Shown: positions 22,106-32,443 of the stretch, piece by piece
Layout of the letters: the number at the start of each line of letters is the position of its first letter
Numbering within the stretch: the first letter of the stretch is position 1
NCBI GenBank assembly: GCA_016630955.3
Contig: CM049991.1
Location: forward strand, 1,488,001 to 1,552,000
Source of the DNA: Didymella arachidicola
Taxonomy: Eukaryota > Ascomycota > Dothideomycetes > Pleosporales > Didymellaceae
Direction: 5' to 3'
Length of the DNA stretch: 64,000 nucleotides
Notes under the pieces: model-generated
The model's database searches: none
Told to the model about the DNA's origin: nothing
Seen by the model: only the letters and a program-made list of their open reading frames with translations
Position numbers and translations under genes: made by a program

Positions 22106-22240
22106 TCCGTTATGGTCTAGGTAAGCTCAATCATCACCTTCACTCCAACAACATCAACTAACATTCGAGGAAGTGGCTAGGATACATCGCTCTCATTAGC
22201 AAGCGCCGATGTGGCCGGGGTTCGATTCCCCGTGACGGAA
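22106..22240 (+). tRNA. tRNA-Glu (CTC) interrupted in the D loop and in the anticodon loop
   Basis: The 5' part 22106-22120 (TCCGTTATGGTCTAG) and the part from 22174 (TGGCTAGGATACATCG...) together make a full cloverleaf once 22121-22173 is removed. The acceptor is TCCGTTA/TGACGGA (7 pairs, one G-U). The D stem is GTCT/GGAT with G18-G19 and A21 present. The anticodon stem is CATCG/CGATG. Removing 22196-22205 gives the loop CTCTCAC with anticodon CTC and U33. The T arm is CGGGG-TTCGATT-CCCCG, and a perfect B box (GGTTCGATTCC) starts at 22219. A run of ten T at 22243-22252 is a Pol III terminator. The 10-nt anticodon-loop intron is at the canonical 37/38 place. The 53-nt D-loop insert is not canonical and splits the A box. 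It could be a working gene with an unusual intron or a disrupted pseudogene. Confidence 0.8.
22121..22173 (+). other. 53-nt GT...AG insert in the tRNA D loop, looking like a spliceosomal intron
   Basis: The insert begins gtaagc, has caactaac (branch A near 22161) and ends gaag, 12 nt after the branch A. Length, donor and branch match the mRNA introns of this window. Removing it restores TCTAG|TGGCTAGG, the usual tRNA-Glu D loop. Boundaries are ambiguous by one base because a G lies at both edges. Confidence 0.7.
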
Positions 22241-22242
22241 GC

Positions 22243-22252
22243 TTTTTTTTTT
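22243..22252 (+). terminator. Pol III oligo-T terminator
   Basis: Ten consecutive T residues start two bases after the tRNA discriminator base, the standard RNA polymerase III stop signal. This supports Pol III transcription of the interrupted tRNA-Glu gene. Confidence 0.8.
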
Positions 22253-22807
22253 GCCATCTTGATCGGTGTGCACTCATTTGGTGAACCTTTTGCAAAGTTT
22301 TCGCGGGTGGTGGTGAAGCACATGATGAGGCTCCGCGCGGATCTTAGTGCGCACGCTTGTGGATCACCACGCGACACGCGAGGCCATGCGACGTGACTGG
22401 TCTCTCAAAGCCAGGACATAGGCCATGCGGCCACGATTAACTAATCCAGCGTCTGCGCTCTAGGCGGTCGTGACGGATGCGCTTTCTTCTTTTGCTGAGA
22501 CACATCACCTCTGCTACACGCCTGCATAGCTCATCTCCACGGGTGCAGGGGGTTTATTTTGTAATCTGCTGAAGCACTTGCATCACCTTATACTCTCGTA
22601 GCTTCGAGATAGGCCTCGCCGAAAAATGTAGATTTTTCAACCACTGCCACGATAGTGCGGCACAATTCCGCCTGTCGATTTGGACTTTAGTCAGAGACGC
22701 TTGCAAAGCACCTGCTCTACAAATCGAACAGGTACAGTATAACTGCTTCTATTGTATCGCCGATCGAAGCTTGTCTCTTGCCTTTCACGATTGTATCAAC
22801 TGTCAAA
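22253..22807. other. intergenic; promoter of the macro-sirtuin gene
   Basis: No ORF with recognisable content. The 3' part leads into the ATG at 22808 and is presumably promoter and 5' UTR. Confidence 0.45.
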
Positions 22808-24580
22808 ATGTCTTTGCTCGAACAGACAGTCCTTAGCTTGATCCACGAATCTCGGAGCAAGCAGGTTCGTCACATTGCACAGCATCTTTCTCATTATCAG
22901 ACCTGGGAGCAATTTCACCTTCTAAAGCAATTACTATGCATCCGCTCGCCACAGCCACCACTTCCGGAGGATCTGCTCAACGACATTGACATCATCTTGT
23001 ATCAGTCCCGCAACCGGCGTGTATTGACCAGAGGATTCTCAATACCTGCAAGAGCAACTCTAGATCGACAAGGAAGACACGCGGTACATCTGAAGCTTTG
23101 GCAAGGGGACATCACTACCCTAGCGAACGATGTCACGGCTATTACCAACGCGGTCAATTCTCAGATGCTAGGTTGTTTCCAGCCCACGCACAAGTGCATA
23201 GACAACGTCATACATTCAGTCGCCGGCCCCAGACTACGGCAGGAATGTTTTGAGAGTATGGAGGCAAGAGGCACTGACCTGCCCGTTGGCGAAGCTGTGT
23301 TCACAAATGGTTACTGCCTCCCTTCTCCCTACATCATCCACACTATGGGACCGCAGCTCGACCGAGGCGCGAAGCCTACCAATGACGAGATACAACAATT
23401 GCGGCAATGCTATATTTCGGTGCTGGAGCAAACAGAAAGTCTACCAGCAAACACGGATGGCTCGAAGCGCGTTGCCTTGTGCGGAATAAGTACTGGTTTG
23501 TTCGCATTCCCTACAAGTCTGGCAGCACAGATTGCTGTGAACACCGTCTCCGCCTGGATTGCACATAAAGAGGACATTTCGATCACAGATATTATCTTTG
23601 TCACCTTCGCTGAAGGCGACTATGAGATATATGACAACCTCTTCGCTCAGGTTACAGAGCCTTGGCGTTTGCACGACCAGCAGAATCTTTCGATAAACAC
23701 TGTACAGGTCGAAGGCGGCACCCTGACAAGTGCGAGGCAATGGCTCGAAGCAGCCGATATGATCATCGTCTCAGCGGGCGCAGGGTTTTCAGCCGCCGAT
23801 GGGCTCGACTACACGTCCAGGGCGCTGTTTAAGAAGCACTTTCCTACGTTCATCGACATGGGCCTGGACACATTGTACAGTGCTATTGGCTTCAGGTTTC
23901 CCTCCGAAGAAGACAAATGGGCGTACTACTTCACCAACATAGATATGGTCCGCTCTTGGCCGAGCTGGGCCCTATATGAGTGTCTCGTTCCTTGGTTGAA
24001 ATCATCAGGCAAAGACGTTCACATCCGGACAACCAACGCCGATGGCCTCTTTCTCGCGAATGGCTGGGACGAAGAGAGATTGTCGACGCCTCAGGGGAGA
24101 TACTCGGTGCTGCAGTGCCTGGCGAAGTGTCGGCCAGATTCCACCTTCGACACGCTAGAGTTCTACGAGGCAGCGCGACCATTTTTGGATACGAAGACGC
24201 AACGACTCACGGATCTTTCAAAGGTACCGAGGTGTAGGAACTGCGGTGGCGAGATGATGCTGTGCGTTAGAGGCGGTGGTTGGTTCAATGACAGACCATT
24301 CAAAGAGGGCGAGAAGCGGTGGCAAAAGTTCAGACATGATCTGGCGGCGAATGAGAAGCAGACTGTCATTCTTGAGCTGGGCGTGGGTATGAATACTCCT
24401 GGAGTTCTTCGGTGGCCGAATGAAGATATGGTAAGGAAGAGTGATGGAAGGGTCAAACTGGTGAGACTTGGACTGGGTCTGCCGGCCATGGTTCCTGATG
24501 ATCTGGAAGAAGAGGGTCTTGCTATAAGCGTGGAGGGTGACGTCAAGCTTGCGATACCTTGGATGCTTGTAGGCGAATGA
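22808..24580 (+). CDS. macrodomain-class M sirtuin (SirTM) fusion, ADP-ribosyl hydrolase/transferase
   Basis: Single exon, 590 aa, starting MSLLEQTVLSL (an upstream in-frame ATG at 22778 is possible). Residues about 95-290 are a macrodomain: QGDIT (99-103), NAVNSQMLGC, then GCFQPTHKCID, the zinc-binding signature of SirTM-linked macrodomains, and the second loop CGISTGLFAFP. Residues about 305-590 are sirtuin-like: GAGFSAADGLDY (324-335) for NAD binding, TTNADGLF (408-415), and PQG (428-430) where classical deacetylases have the catalytic His-Gly. That His-to-Gln change defines class M sirtuins, which in bacteria ADP-ribosylate lipoylated GcvH-like proteins while the macrodomain removes the mark. 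CRNC (476-479) is half of a zinc ribbon. In bacteria the two are separate genes in an operon; here they are one polypeptide. No lipoate or GcvH gene is adjacent. Confidence 0.92.
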   Translation: MSLLEQTVLSLIHESRSKQVRHIAQHLSHYQTWEQFHLLKQLLCIRSPQPPLPEDLLNDIDIILYQSRNRRVLTRGFSIPARATLDRQGRHAVHLKLWQGDITTLANDVTAITNAVNSQMLGCFQPTHKCIDNVIHSVAGPRLRQECFESMEARGTDLPVGEAVFTNGYCLPSPYIIHTMGPQLDRGAKPTNDEIQQLRQCYISVLEQTESLPANTDGSKRVALCGISTGLFAFPTSLAAQIAVNTVSAWIAHKEDISITDIIFVTFAEGDYEIYDNLFAQVTEPWRLHDQQNLSINTVQVEGGTLTSARQWLEAADMIIVSAGAGFSAADGLDYTSRALFKKHFPTFIDMGLDTLYSAIGFRFPSEEDKWAYYFTNIDMVRSWPSWALYECLVPWLKSSGKDVHIRTTNADGLFLANGWDEERLSTPQGRYSVLQCLAKCRPDSTFDTLEFYEAARPFLDTKTQRLTDLSKVPRCRNCGGEMMLCVRGGGWFNDRPFKEGEKRWQKFRHDLAANEKQTVILELGVGMNTPGVLRWPNEDMVRKSDGRVKLVRLGLGLPAMVPDDLEEEGLAISVEGDVKLAIPWMLVGE

Positions 24581-24669
24581 TCTGAAACACAGCTTCACTC
24601 TGATTCAAGAACATCATGTCCAAAAAAGGTGTTTTACACACTTACTTCAATGGAAAATATGCCCAACAA

Positions 24670-26791
24670 TCACCCAACCCACTGCTTCAGCCCAACGCGT
24701 GCCATGCCGCGACCATCCCGGTTGGCTCTATAGTAGTAGGGTACGAACTTGAGCTCATCTATGACCTTTCCAGCAGCAACTATCTTGTCAACCTCTTCCT
24801 TGTTAATTATGGCATTGACGTGCAAGTCGGTGAAGTCCACAATGTAGGCCGCCTTGGTGACCGCGATTGCGACATACCTCTCGTCTGGTAACCTGGGATC
24901 TGCTTTTTTCTCTTCTCTGACGGCATCATTCCGGATACATTGAGGATCCAAGTATGTTGACCGGAAGTGGTCCGTGACCCAGGTATTATCAACATCTTCG
25001 ACACAATAGACAAGAGGTCCTCGGGCGATTGTGAGTGTTTGTTGGTTAGTGAAAGGATGAGGGGTGATCAAGCGAGGCCGGAGATCGATCGTGAGTGTGA
25101 AGTCCGGGTGCGCGGCCAGATACTCAGCTGGTATAGTGAGATATCCATTCGTAACATCGGGATGAGGCAGAGCAGGAGAAACCTACAGTGTTGGTTAGAG
25201 GAAGACGGCGAGCGTGCAGCGCATAAGACTTACCTCCCATCTTATTGCCCAGCTGGGAATGCGAAGCTTGAGCTGTATGTTTTGGATTCTACCAGTCAAT
25301 GAAAATTTGATGACGCCATCCTTTGGCCAGTCACACTCTTGTGTTAAGCTTACTTGACCAGCTGGTGCTTGGAAGGTCAACGTGGCAGGGGCATAGAGAT
25401 GAATATCGACTTGTGTGATTTCGCTCCTGTTGCTCTCGGAGATGTTCCAAAGATAACCGCCAATCATGCCTAGCAGCCTGAGGACATTGGGGGGACAGCA
25501 AGCGCACTGGAACCAGCCAAATCGTTCAGATCGATGCTCCTCGCTCGATGCCAATTGATTCACGTAAGCGAATTTTGTGCAGTCAACTGACATAGCAGTA
25601 AGGACTGCATTGTACAGGCAGAGCTCCATGATGTCTCCGTACTTATTACTCAGATCGTACTGGGAGCAGTTAGCAAACATCAACACGAGCCATGAGTGTG
25701 CTGTTTACCTGAAGTATTCGTTGTGCCAGCATCATCACGCCAATAGCTGCACATGTCTCGGCATAGCAGCCTCCTTCGTCTGTGCCTTGTGGAAGAAAAT
25801 AATCTTGACCAAAACCCTCCCATTGCTTTACGGAGCCGATGCCTCCAGTAAGGTACATCCGCTTTTCCACCATGTTGGTCCAAAGCCTGGAGACAGCTTT
25901 CTTCAGATCGACAGAGGCTGAGTCGAGTCGCACTAGGTCGGCAACCGCTGTCAAGAGATACATCGCTCGCACACTGTGACCTTCAATGGTCTGTTGTTGG
26001 GAGATAGGCACATGTGCTTGCTGGTACCAATGCGATCTTGGAGCAGGATACCAAACTGGTTGCCAGTCAAGAGCTTCTTTACGCTTTTCTGCTTCTACGG
26101 TGTAGAAGTCTCTTCCATTTACCCCGAGTGGGTTGCCTCGTTCATTGATGAAATACTGAGCCAGCTGGAAGCTCTTCTTGTCTCCTGTACGGTGATGCAG
26201 ACGCAAGAGTGCCAGCTCAAGCTCAGGGTGGCCAGGGTAGCCATGCAATTGATCCTCGCTTGGTCCAATTACACTGTGAATCAGTGAAACATACTTCAAC
26301 ATAGGTTCAAGAAAGAGGTTGTTGCCGTAATATTGATTGTGCGCTAATGCGCCTTCGATAAGGTGGCCCATGTTGTAGAGCTCATGCATGTCTCGTAAGT
26401 TTGTGAAACGTTTACCAGGCTCCACAACCTGGTAATGTATGTTGAGGTAACCGTCAGGCTGCTGGGCTTTTCTGATCATTTCCACAAGCTCTTTAACGGC
26501 ACTATCAATCACTGGGTCCGATTCCGACTCTCCCGTGAGAAAGTAGCATGCGCCCTCGATCCACTTGCCAATGTCTGAGTCCCAGAACAGATGCTCAGTT
26601 ATAGGCCAGAATTCCGGGACCTTGTCGTAGATTGGCTGCCATTTCAAGTTGAACGCATCATAACGGCCAGTGTCTTTGAGTATTTGTAATTGATATGTGA
26701 TCATGTTCGAGGACGCTGCAGCCCGACGCTGACCAAGAAGCGATGTTGTGTCAACATATGTCTTCTTGAAAGTCTCTTGAGGATAGGCCAT
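24670..26791 (-). CDS. GH127-family beta-L-arabinofuranosidase-like glycoside hydrolase
   Basis: Three exons on the minus strand: 25709-26791, 25234-25659 and 24670-25182, with introns of 49 and 51 nt; 673 aa. The protein starts MAYPQETFKKTYVDTTSLLG, with no signal peptide, so it is cytosolic. The (alpha/alpha)6 barrel contains FWDSDIGKWIEGACYFL, QQPDGYLNIHY, then GHLIEGALAHNQYYG, and the zinc/catalytic set: E345-x-C347 in CYAETCAAIG and C415-C416 in CACCPPN. In characterised GH127 enzymes a Glu and three Cys hold zinc and one Cys is the nucleophile; all are present. The family (former DUF1680) also includes other specificities, so the exact sugar is not certain. It is divergent from a sugar-porter permease and near a Zn2Cys6 regulator, which suggests import of an oligosaccharide followed by intracellular cleavage. 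Confidence 0.9.
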
Positions 26792-27655
26792 ATTGAAGGA
26801 GTAGCCGCGTTTGGTAAGTGATAATAGACGTAGTCGGAGGAACAAAACGCTGAAGGAGCAAATTTATGGAGGAGCCCGACCAAAAGCCATATTGACAGCT
26901 AATATGCTGCTGGGGAACAATCGAAAATCTCTCCGCGCCCTAATGGTCACTCTCCACAATTGGAAATTTCGCCCCACGTTAGACTAATGTGGGAGTCAGG
27001 ATGAAGCGGATGAAGCGGAGAAATGGTGGAGGCGGGCATGCAACCAATGGCATGGCCAATTGACCGCAGCGGCGACCGAACCAATCGCCCAGCCCCGAAA
27101 GATGTCCCGCTCCCCGCCATACCCACCGAGATTCAAGTAACGACTGTGGTTGTGTTTGCGTTCAACGACACTGTCGCAATGTTCGAGGAAAGTACGGTGT
27201 CAGTGATGCTACGATGCGAAGTTCAAATAGGCGAGCTGAGGAGATACGAGTCTTGAGGTGTTGGTTTGGCAGCCCCTTGCATACGGCAGCCATGGCTAGC
27301 GTGCCAGGAGCCAAACCCTGGGGAGTCCTCCACCTGAGGCTGTCTTTCTTACCATATGGGCGAGCACCCCAATGCCACTCTAAGACGACCCAAGCGACTC
27401 TACAACACACCAACATTTGAGGCAGTTGCAGTTTTTCAACTTCGCAGGTTTTATTCAACACATATTCCGAGATATCCTGCAGACCGTTAAGGGAAGCGAG
27501 GCTTGACCGCCGTCCATGAAGAGGTCCATCGAAAAGAGCCAACGCAAACCGTCATATTCCGGCATTCTGCGTCAGTAACTCATTGAGTAATCATTTTCGC
27601 CATATGGTCTTGATCTCAAGTCCAACATCGTTGAAATTCGATTCTCGGTATCATC
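26792..27655. promoter_or_regulatory. divergent promoter region between GH127 and the MFS permease
   Basis: 864 bp with no convincing ORF. It holds several matches to the CreA consensus SYGGRG: CCCCAC at 26972-26977 (minus strand GTGGGG) and CTGGGG at 27318-27323, plus CTCCAC copies. These short motifs are common by chance. A shared promoter would let one regulator control both genes. No clear CGG-type palindrome stands out. Confidence 0.35.
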
Positions 27656-29381
27656 ATGGCGAACAAAGCAGAAGATGACAAACCCCAGCTCGAGATTGTT
27701 GGTACGGAGAAGACGACCATGGGGTCTCACGAGGACGCCCTGACGCTGAGTGCACAGGCTCAGACGAACACCGACGTCGAACATGCAATGAGCCTTCGAG
27801 ACGCTGTCCGACAGTATCCCAAGTCGGTTCTTTACTGCATAGTCCTCAGCATGGCCATCATTATGGAGGGTTACCAAGTCGCGCTCGTGCCGTCTCTATT
27901 TGCTCAGCCAGCTTTTCAACGCAAGTACGGTCAAGCTCTTCCGGACGGTTCATATCAGCTCAAAAACAGGTATCAGTCAGCTTTGACCGCCGCTGTGCAA
28001 GCAGGTTCAATATTCGGTTACTGGCTCAGCGGTATTCTCATCGAACGCGTTGGCTACAAGAGAACAATGCAGGGCTCGCTTGTCTCGATTGCCTGCTTCA
28101 TCTTCATCATCTTCTTTGCGCCTTCCATCATACTGCTTGTCATTGGCGAGGGTCTCCTCGGGATCCCCTGGGGCATCATACAAACAGTAACGACAACTTA
28201 CGCCGCAGAAGTCAGCCCAGTGGCATTGAGAGCATATGTCACCTCCTACGTCAATTTGTGTTGGGTGATTGGTGGTTTCATCTCCACCGGTGTCCTGCGT
28301 GGAACAGTCAACAGGGCTGATGAATGGGCGTACCGAATCCCCTTTGCTTTGCAGTGGTTGTGGCCTGTACCCATCATCATAGGCGTCAGCTTTGCTCCCG
28401 AGAGGTATGGTATTAGTCTCAAGCTACTGAGATTTGTATAGATCGCTAACTTATTTCTGCAGTCCTTGGTGGCTTGTTCGCAAGGACAGAATAAAGGACG
28501 CACGCAATGCTCTCCTGAGCTTGACATCCTCCAAGAACATAGGCTACGATGTTGACGCTGTCCTAGCCATGATTCGGCACACCATCAACCAGGAAGAACA
28601 CATTGATCGAGGCACTCGATATCGTGACTGCTTCCGCGGTGTTGGCCTGCGCCGAACAGAGATCACTTGTGTCGCCGGAGCCGTCCCTTTCCTCGCAGGA
28701 ACCGGTTTCACGGGTCAGGCGATCTACTTTCTTTCCGTCGCAGGCCTGAGCTCTGACGCAGCTTACAATATTGGTCTAGGTCAGAATGCACTTGGCTTCA
28801 TCGGTGTTCTTACGTCTTGGGCACTGATGCATCGCTTCGGGCGTCGAACTCTCTACCTATGGGGGCTCTCAGTCACCTGCATCCTGTTGCTCCTGGTCGG
28901 TGTCCTCGGCAGCGTTCCAAGCGGTGGCAACAAAGGTCCGATCTGGGCCACGGGAGCACTGCTGGTGGCATACCAGTTCGTCTACACTGCGTGTCTGGGT
29001 CCGGTTGCGTACGCCGTGGTAGGCGAAACACCCTCTTCGAGACATCGCAACAAGACGGTTGCCATTGCTAGAATCTTTTTGAACCTTTTGAATTTTGGCG
29101 GGTCTTGGCTCAATCCTGCTATCATCAACCCTACGGCTTGGGGCCTCGGTGGTAAAGGTGGGTATATCTGGTTCGCGTTCGCGTTCGTAACGCTTGTCTG
29201 GACCTATTTCAGGTTCCCTGAAATGAAGGGCCGTACCTACGGTGAATTGGTAAGTCGGCCAGTCTGTTTTGTCTCATCGACTGCTAACATTTTCGCACAG
29301 GACGATTTGTTCCAACGCGAGGTCCCGGCACGACAATTCGCGGATGCCGCCGCGCACGTCGCAGCTGCGGGTGGGCAGTGA
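27656..29381 (+). CDS. MFS sugar transporter (sugar porter family, alpha-glucoside permease-like)
   Basis: Three exons: 27656-28404, 28463-29249 and 29301-29381; 538 aa. The ORF breaks at both introns, and joining restores PESPWWLVRKDR, the central-loop signature of sugar porters, split exactly at the first junction. Other marks are GSIFGYWLSGILIERVGYKR near TM2-3, the hydrophilic N-terminus of about 55 residues, a 12-helix pattern and the late TM segment LVWTYFRFPEMKGRTYGEL, matching the PETKG(R/L)T signature with M in place of T. The tail is short and Ala-rich. The closest type is fungal maltose/alpha-glucoside permeases; the substrate is not provable. It reads away from the GH127 gene and toward the Zn2Cys6 regulator. 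Confidence 0.92.
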
Positions 29382-29892
29382 GGCCCAGGTTTCGTTAACT
29401 GAGCCCGTACCGGCGGTTCGTACGACGCGTGGTCGGTCTGGAATGTAGCTGTAGATTGATGCAACATGGTCAGACGGGTATAGGCTCATACTGAAGGTTC
29501 AGATGAGAGTTGCGTAAAGAAAGGCTGGCGATCTTCAATACTAGAGCGTGTCGTAGACAGCGTATCGCGGAAGTGCCAGTCCAGCCGGACTTGTACATAT
29601 TTGCGCTCCTACTGTTTTGATTGTAATTGCTTTTGTCATCCTGGTGGGACTGTGGCTGAATTCAGTCCAACTTTGGTGCAAAAGGACGCTACGGCGATGC
29701 GAGTGCGACCCCGCACGGTCAAAGGAAGGGGGCCGGATCGAACCCGCCTCGAATTGGAGCAACGCTCAAGGCCATCTCAAACCCCCAGATTTTCATCTTC
29801 CACTGCTGCTGTCACAGGATAGCGCGCGGATGACGGCGCGTCACTAGACGACGGGCCTACTGGGCGATCCCGTAACTGCATTACCGAGCATT
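29382..29892. other. intergenic between permease and regulator
   Basis: About 0.5 kb, no ORF supported. A stretch near 29700-29770 looks slightly tRNA-like on the minus strand but does not fold. Confidence 0.45.
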
Positions 29893-31683
29893 ATGCGAAT
29901 CGTGACTTCGTGCACGTTCTGCCGGTATATCGACAACTCCCTCCACTTATAAGCTTACTAAGTGTTTCTAGCTCTCGCAAACGGCGATGCACATTCATCG
30001 CGTCTTTCAACTCTTGTAAAGAGTGCATAGCCAAAGATGCTAAGTGTAGCCTCAGCGACCATGGCAACAGTGCTTTGGACAGGCAGCGTGGTGCTCGTCG
30101 GCCCTTGCTGCCCTTGCAACAACACATCTCTGCACCTCCAATCCTGCACACAGGGCCTGCGAGCTCACCTTTGTCCGTGTATGACAACCCGGATCAGGAG
30201 CTCATGACTGAGCTGGTAGAGATCTACTTTGACCTTATACATGACAAGCAACATATCCTCTTCCATCCTGCGACATTCATGGCTCAGTACCATGCAGGCC
30301 GGGCACCTTCGTACCTGATCTGGGCAATGGCCGCCCTGGCTTCTCGGTGCGTCATTCATCCCAATTCTCACCGCATAGGTTATTGATGCTATTAGCTTCT
30401 CGAACCACGTCGCATTTGCACACATACCACGTGGCGAACGTGGTCGCCGTTGGCTAGACAAAGCTCTTGAATCTTTCAACAGCAGGACTGAAGACATCTG
30501 CATTTCTGCTTTACAAGGCACTATCACCCTTGGAATGGCATGCTTCTCTGAGGGCGAACATGAGAAAGAGGACTTGTTATCTGCGCAGGCCATTCGCATG
30601 GTTCAGAAGTTGCGACTGCCTAACATGTCCTGTACAGACGCCATATCGTTTGAGATCGAGGTTCGGCGTAAGTACAAATATCTGATGCAGTATGGAAGTG
30701 GTCGGCTAATTCAAGCAGTATACTGGCAGGTCTTCATGATGGACATGTGGCATGCTGCGCGAGGGCAGTATCCTCGTCAGCTCAGATTCGACGAACGGTT
30801 ACCAAAAGTCCTGGAGGAAAAAGCTTTCTACCGCCTGAGGAGACCTGTAGCCTCCGATGGTAGCTATCTCGCATCGCCCCCTGTCCTTGAGGCTAACCGC
30901 AGAGGCCTTTGGAGCACGATGCTGCGTCTCTCGGAGATACACAGTCGAGTTGTGCATCTCAACTATGTCCTATGTGACCAGAATGAAGACCCCTGGGAAC
31001 CTCCCGGTCGTGTCAACGAGATGGCGGAAGAGCTTCTCAAGTGGCATCGAGAACTGCCGAACGAGCTGCATTATGTCCCAGCAAATATCGCTCGCGTCAA
31101 GGCAGAAGGGCAGTTCCGTGAGTTCAGTGTCCTGCACATTCTGTACCACTTCCAGTTCCAGCTTCTGTACTATCATTACCTGCAAAGGGATGTCAAGATC
31201 GATCAAGACCCAGCATCAGCAGCAGAGCGTGATACAAACGCAGCCCGATGTAAAGCACATGCCATTGCTATGTCTGAGATATTCTGGGCAGCAAACAGTC
31301 AGAAAGGCTCGGAATGTCTCTGGTCGCCAGTGAACGGCCACTTGCTTGTCGTGGCCTCGTCGATACACCTCCATACCCTACTCTTCGATACCAATGAAGA
31401 GCGGACGAAAGCGACGAAGAAGCTGCTCGAGCAGAACTTCGCCATGCTCCTGCAGTGGCACGAATACTGGCCTTGCTTGGAACAGTCAATGATGAGACTC
31501 AGAGCCTTCCACAAAACCTGTTTGCTAAATGCAGAGCCCGGAGAGTCCTACGGTATGGACGACTGGACGGTGTTGTTCCTCCATCGATACCATATGCCTG
31601 TTGAAGATAGGCAAAGCACAACAACGCCCTCAGACGAATTAGGCGACTGGGACAGGAACACACTTCAGTCTCTGAGCCAGTAA
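29893..31683 (+). CDS. Zn2Cys6 fungal transcription factor
   Basis: Four exons: 29893-29924, 29972-30346, 30396-30667 and 30719-31683; 547 aa. The first exon (MRIVTSCTFC plus two bases) joins to complete the binuclear zinc cluster CTFCRSRKRRC, then C-x8-C-x2-C-x6-C (SCKECIAKDAKC): six Cys with normal spacing. The middle contains the fungal-specific regulatory domain: ELVEIYFDLIHDKQHILFHP, then a WAMAALASRFSNHV segment that spans an intron, and VYWQVFMMDMWH-like text. The third intron is 51 nt and stop-free in frame, so an intron-blind reading would insert 17 extra residues (from VRRKYKYLM). It sits directly downstream of the sugar permease and GH127 genes, so it is the likely pathway regulator, but that is inference from position only. 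Confidence 0.9.
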
Positions 31684-31975
31684 GGAGATCTGCAAGCTGG
31701 GTGTCGGAGATTGGTGAGGTTGCTAGTCATCTGAAATTTCGCGTTCGGCGCGCCAGGCCACCGAACGACTCGGGTTTCGTGGGCGCAGCTCTAAGGCGCC
31801 GAACCTACGACTCCTGATTGGCCAGTCGGACTCTTCCACACCCCGAGAAGGATGAGGGAGCCAGGCCGTGTGTCCGCGCTGAGGGCACAAATACAGAGTG
31901 ATTCAGACACCTAAGATCGTTTGCACGCAAACACCTTCCTGAATCTCTACCTTCCGTCCAACCAAGATCGCTACC

Positions 31976-32443
31976 ATGGCAGCCTCACGATCACTTGTTC
32001 TGTACGGCACGCCCACACCGACCACGTTGTCTACCAGCCCCAGCGCATCTTCGCTCATTCCTGCGGACTTCTTCACGCGACAGACTGGAACCGCAACAGC
32101 AACGAAACTACTCTATCGCATCTTCTTCGATATTGTTCAGCGAGTCTTGGTCACATTCCAGCGACTTGCCGCCAAGGGCATGGACCAGTGTTCGACCTGG
32201 CTTGAACGCAAAGTGCAGGAGTGTCGCGAACGACAGGCCACAGGTACAAGCAAAGGATTAGAGATCACGCGAGAAGTGGCTAAGTTGGCGGCCTATCAGG
32301 GTTTCATTACATGTCCAATGACAGGCGCCAACACGTATGGCGGAGGACCACAACCACCGAGATGGATCAGGGATGTACTTGAGGGCATTGAAGAGGGAAG
32401 GATAGAGGAGAAGGATTTCTCAATCCACGCGCACACTGAATGA
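31976..32443 (+). CDS. hypothetical protein, 155 aa
   Basis: Single-exon frame starting MAASRSLVLYGTPTPTTLST. I do not recognise it. The N-terminal 35 residues are Ser/Thr/Pro-rich. A helical segment follows (LLYRIFFDIVQRVLVTFQRLAAKG), then a charged region (LERKVQECRERQATGTSKGL), then a segment with EVAKLAAYQGFITCPMTGAN and an acidic end. The leader before the ATG is C/T-rich with few ATGs (contexts like ctaccATGgc), consistent with a real start. It lies 292 bp after the Zn2Cys6 gene on the same strand. It could be a lineage-specific gene or chance. Confidence 0.5.
   Translation: MAASRSLVLYGTPTPTTLSTSPSASSLIPADFFTRQTGTATATKLLYRIFFDIVQRVLVTFQRLAAKGMDQCSTWLERKVQECRERQATGTSKGLEITREVAKLAAYQGFITCPMTGANTYGGGPQPPRWIRDVLEGIEEGRIEEKDFSIHAHTE

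Noticed and set aside
22106..22240. An amber-suppressor tRNA matching the TAG-rich gene nearby
   Set aside because: The anticodon is CTC for Glu; no CTA anticodon can be formed in the loop, so the proximity to the TAG-interrupted gene is probably coincidence.
29690..29780. tRNA-like sequence on the minus strand (GGGGGTT...GGCCCCC with TTCGATC)
   Set aside because: The acceptor ends pair but the T arm has mismatches, the total length is too short and no anticodon arm forms.
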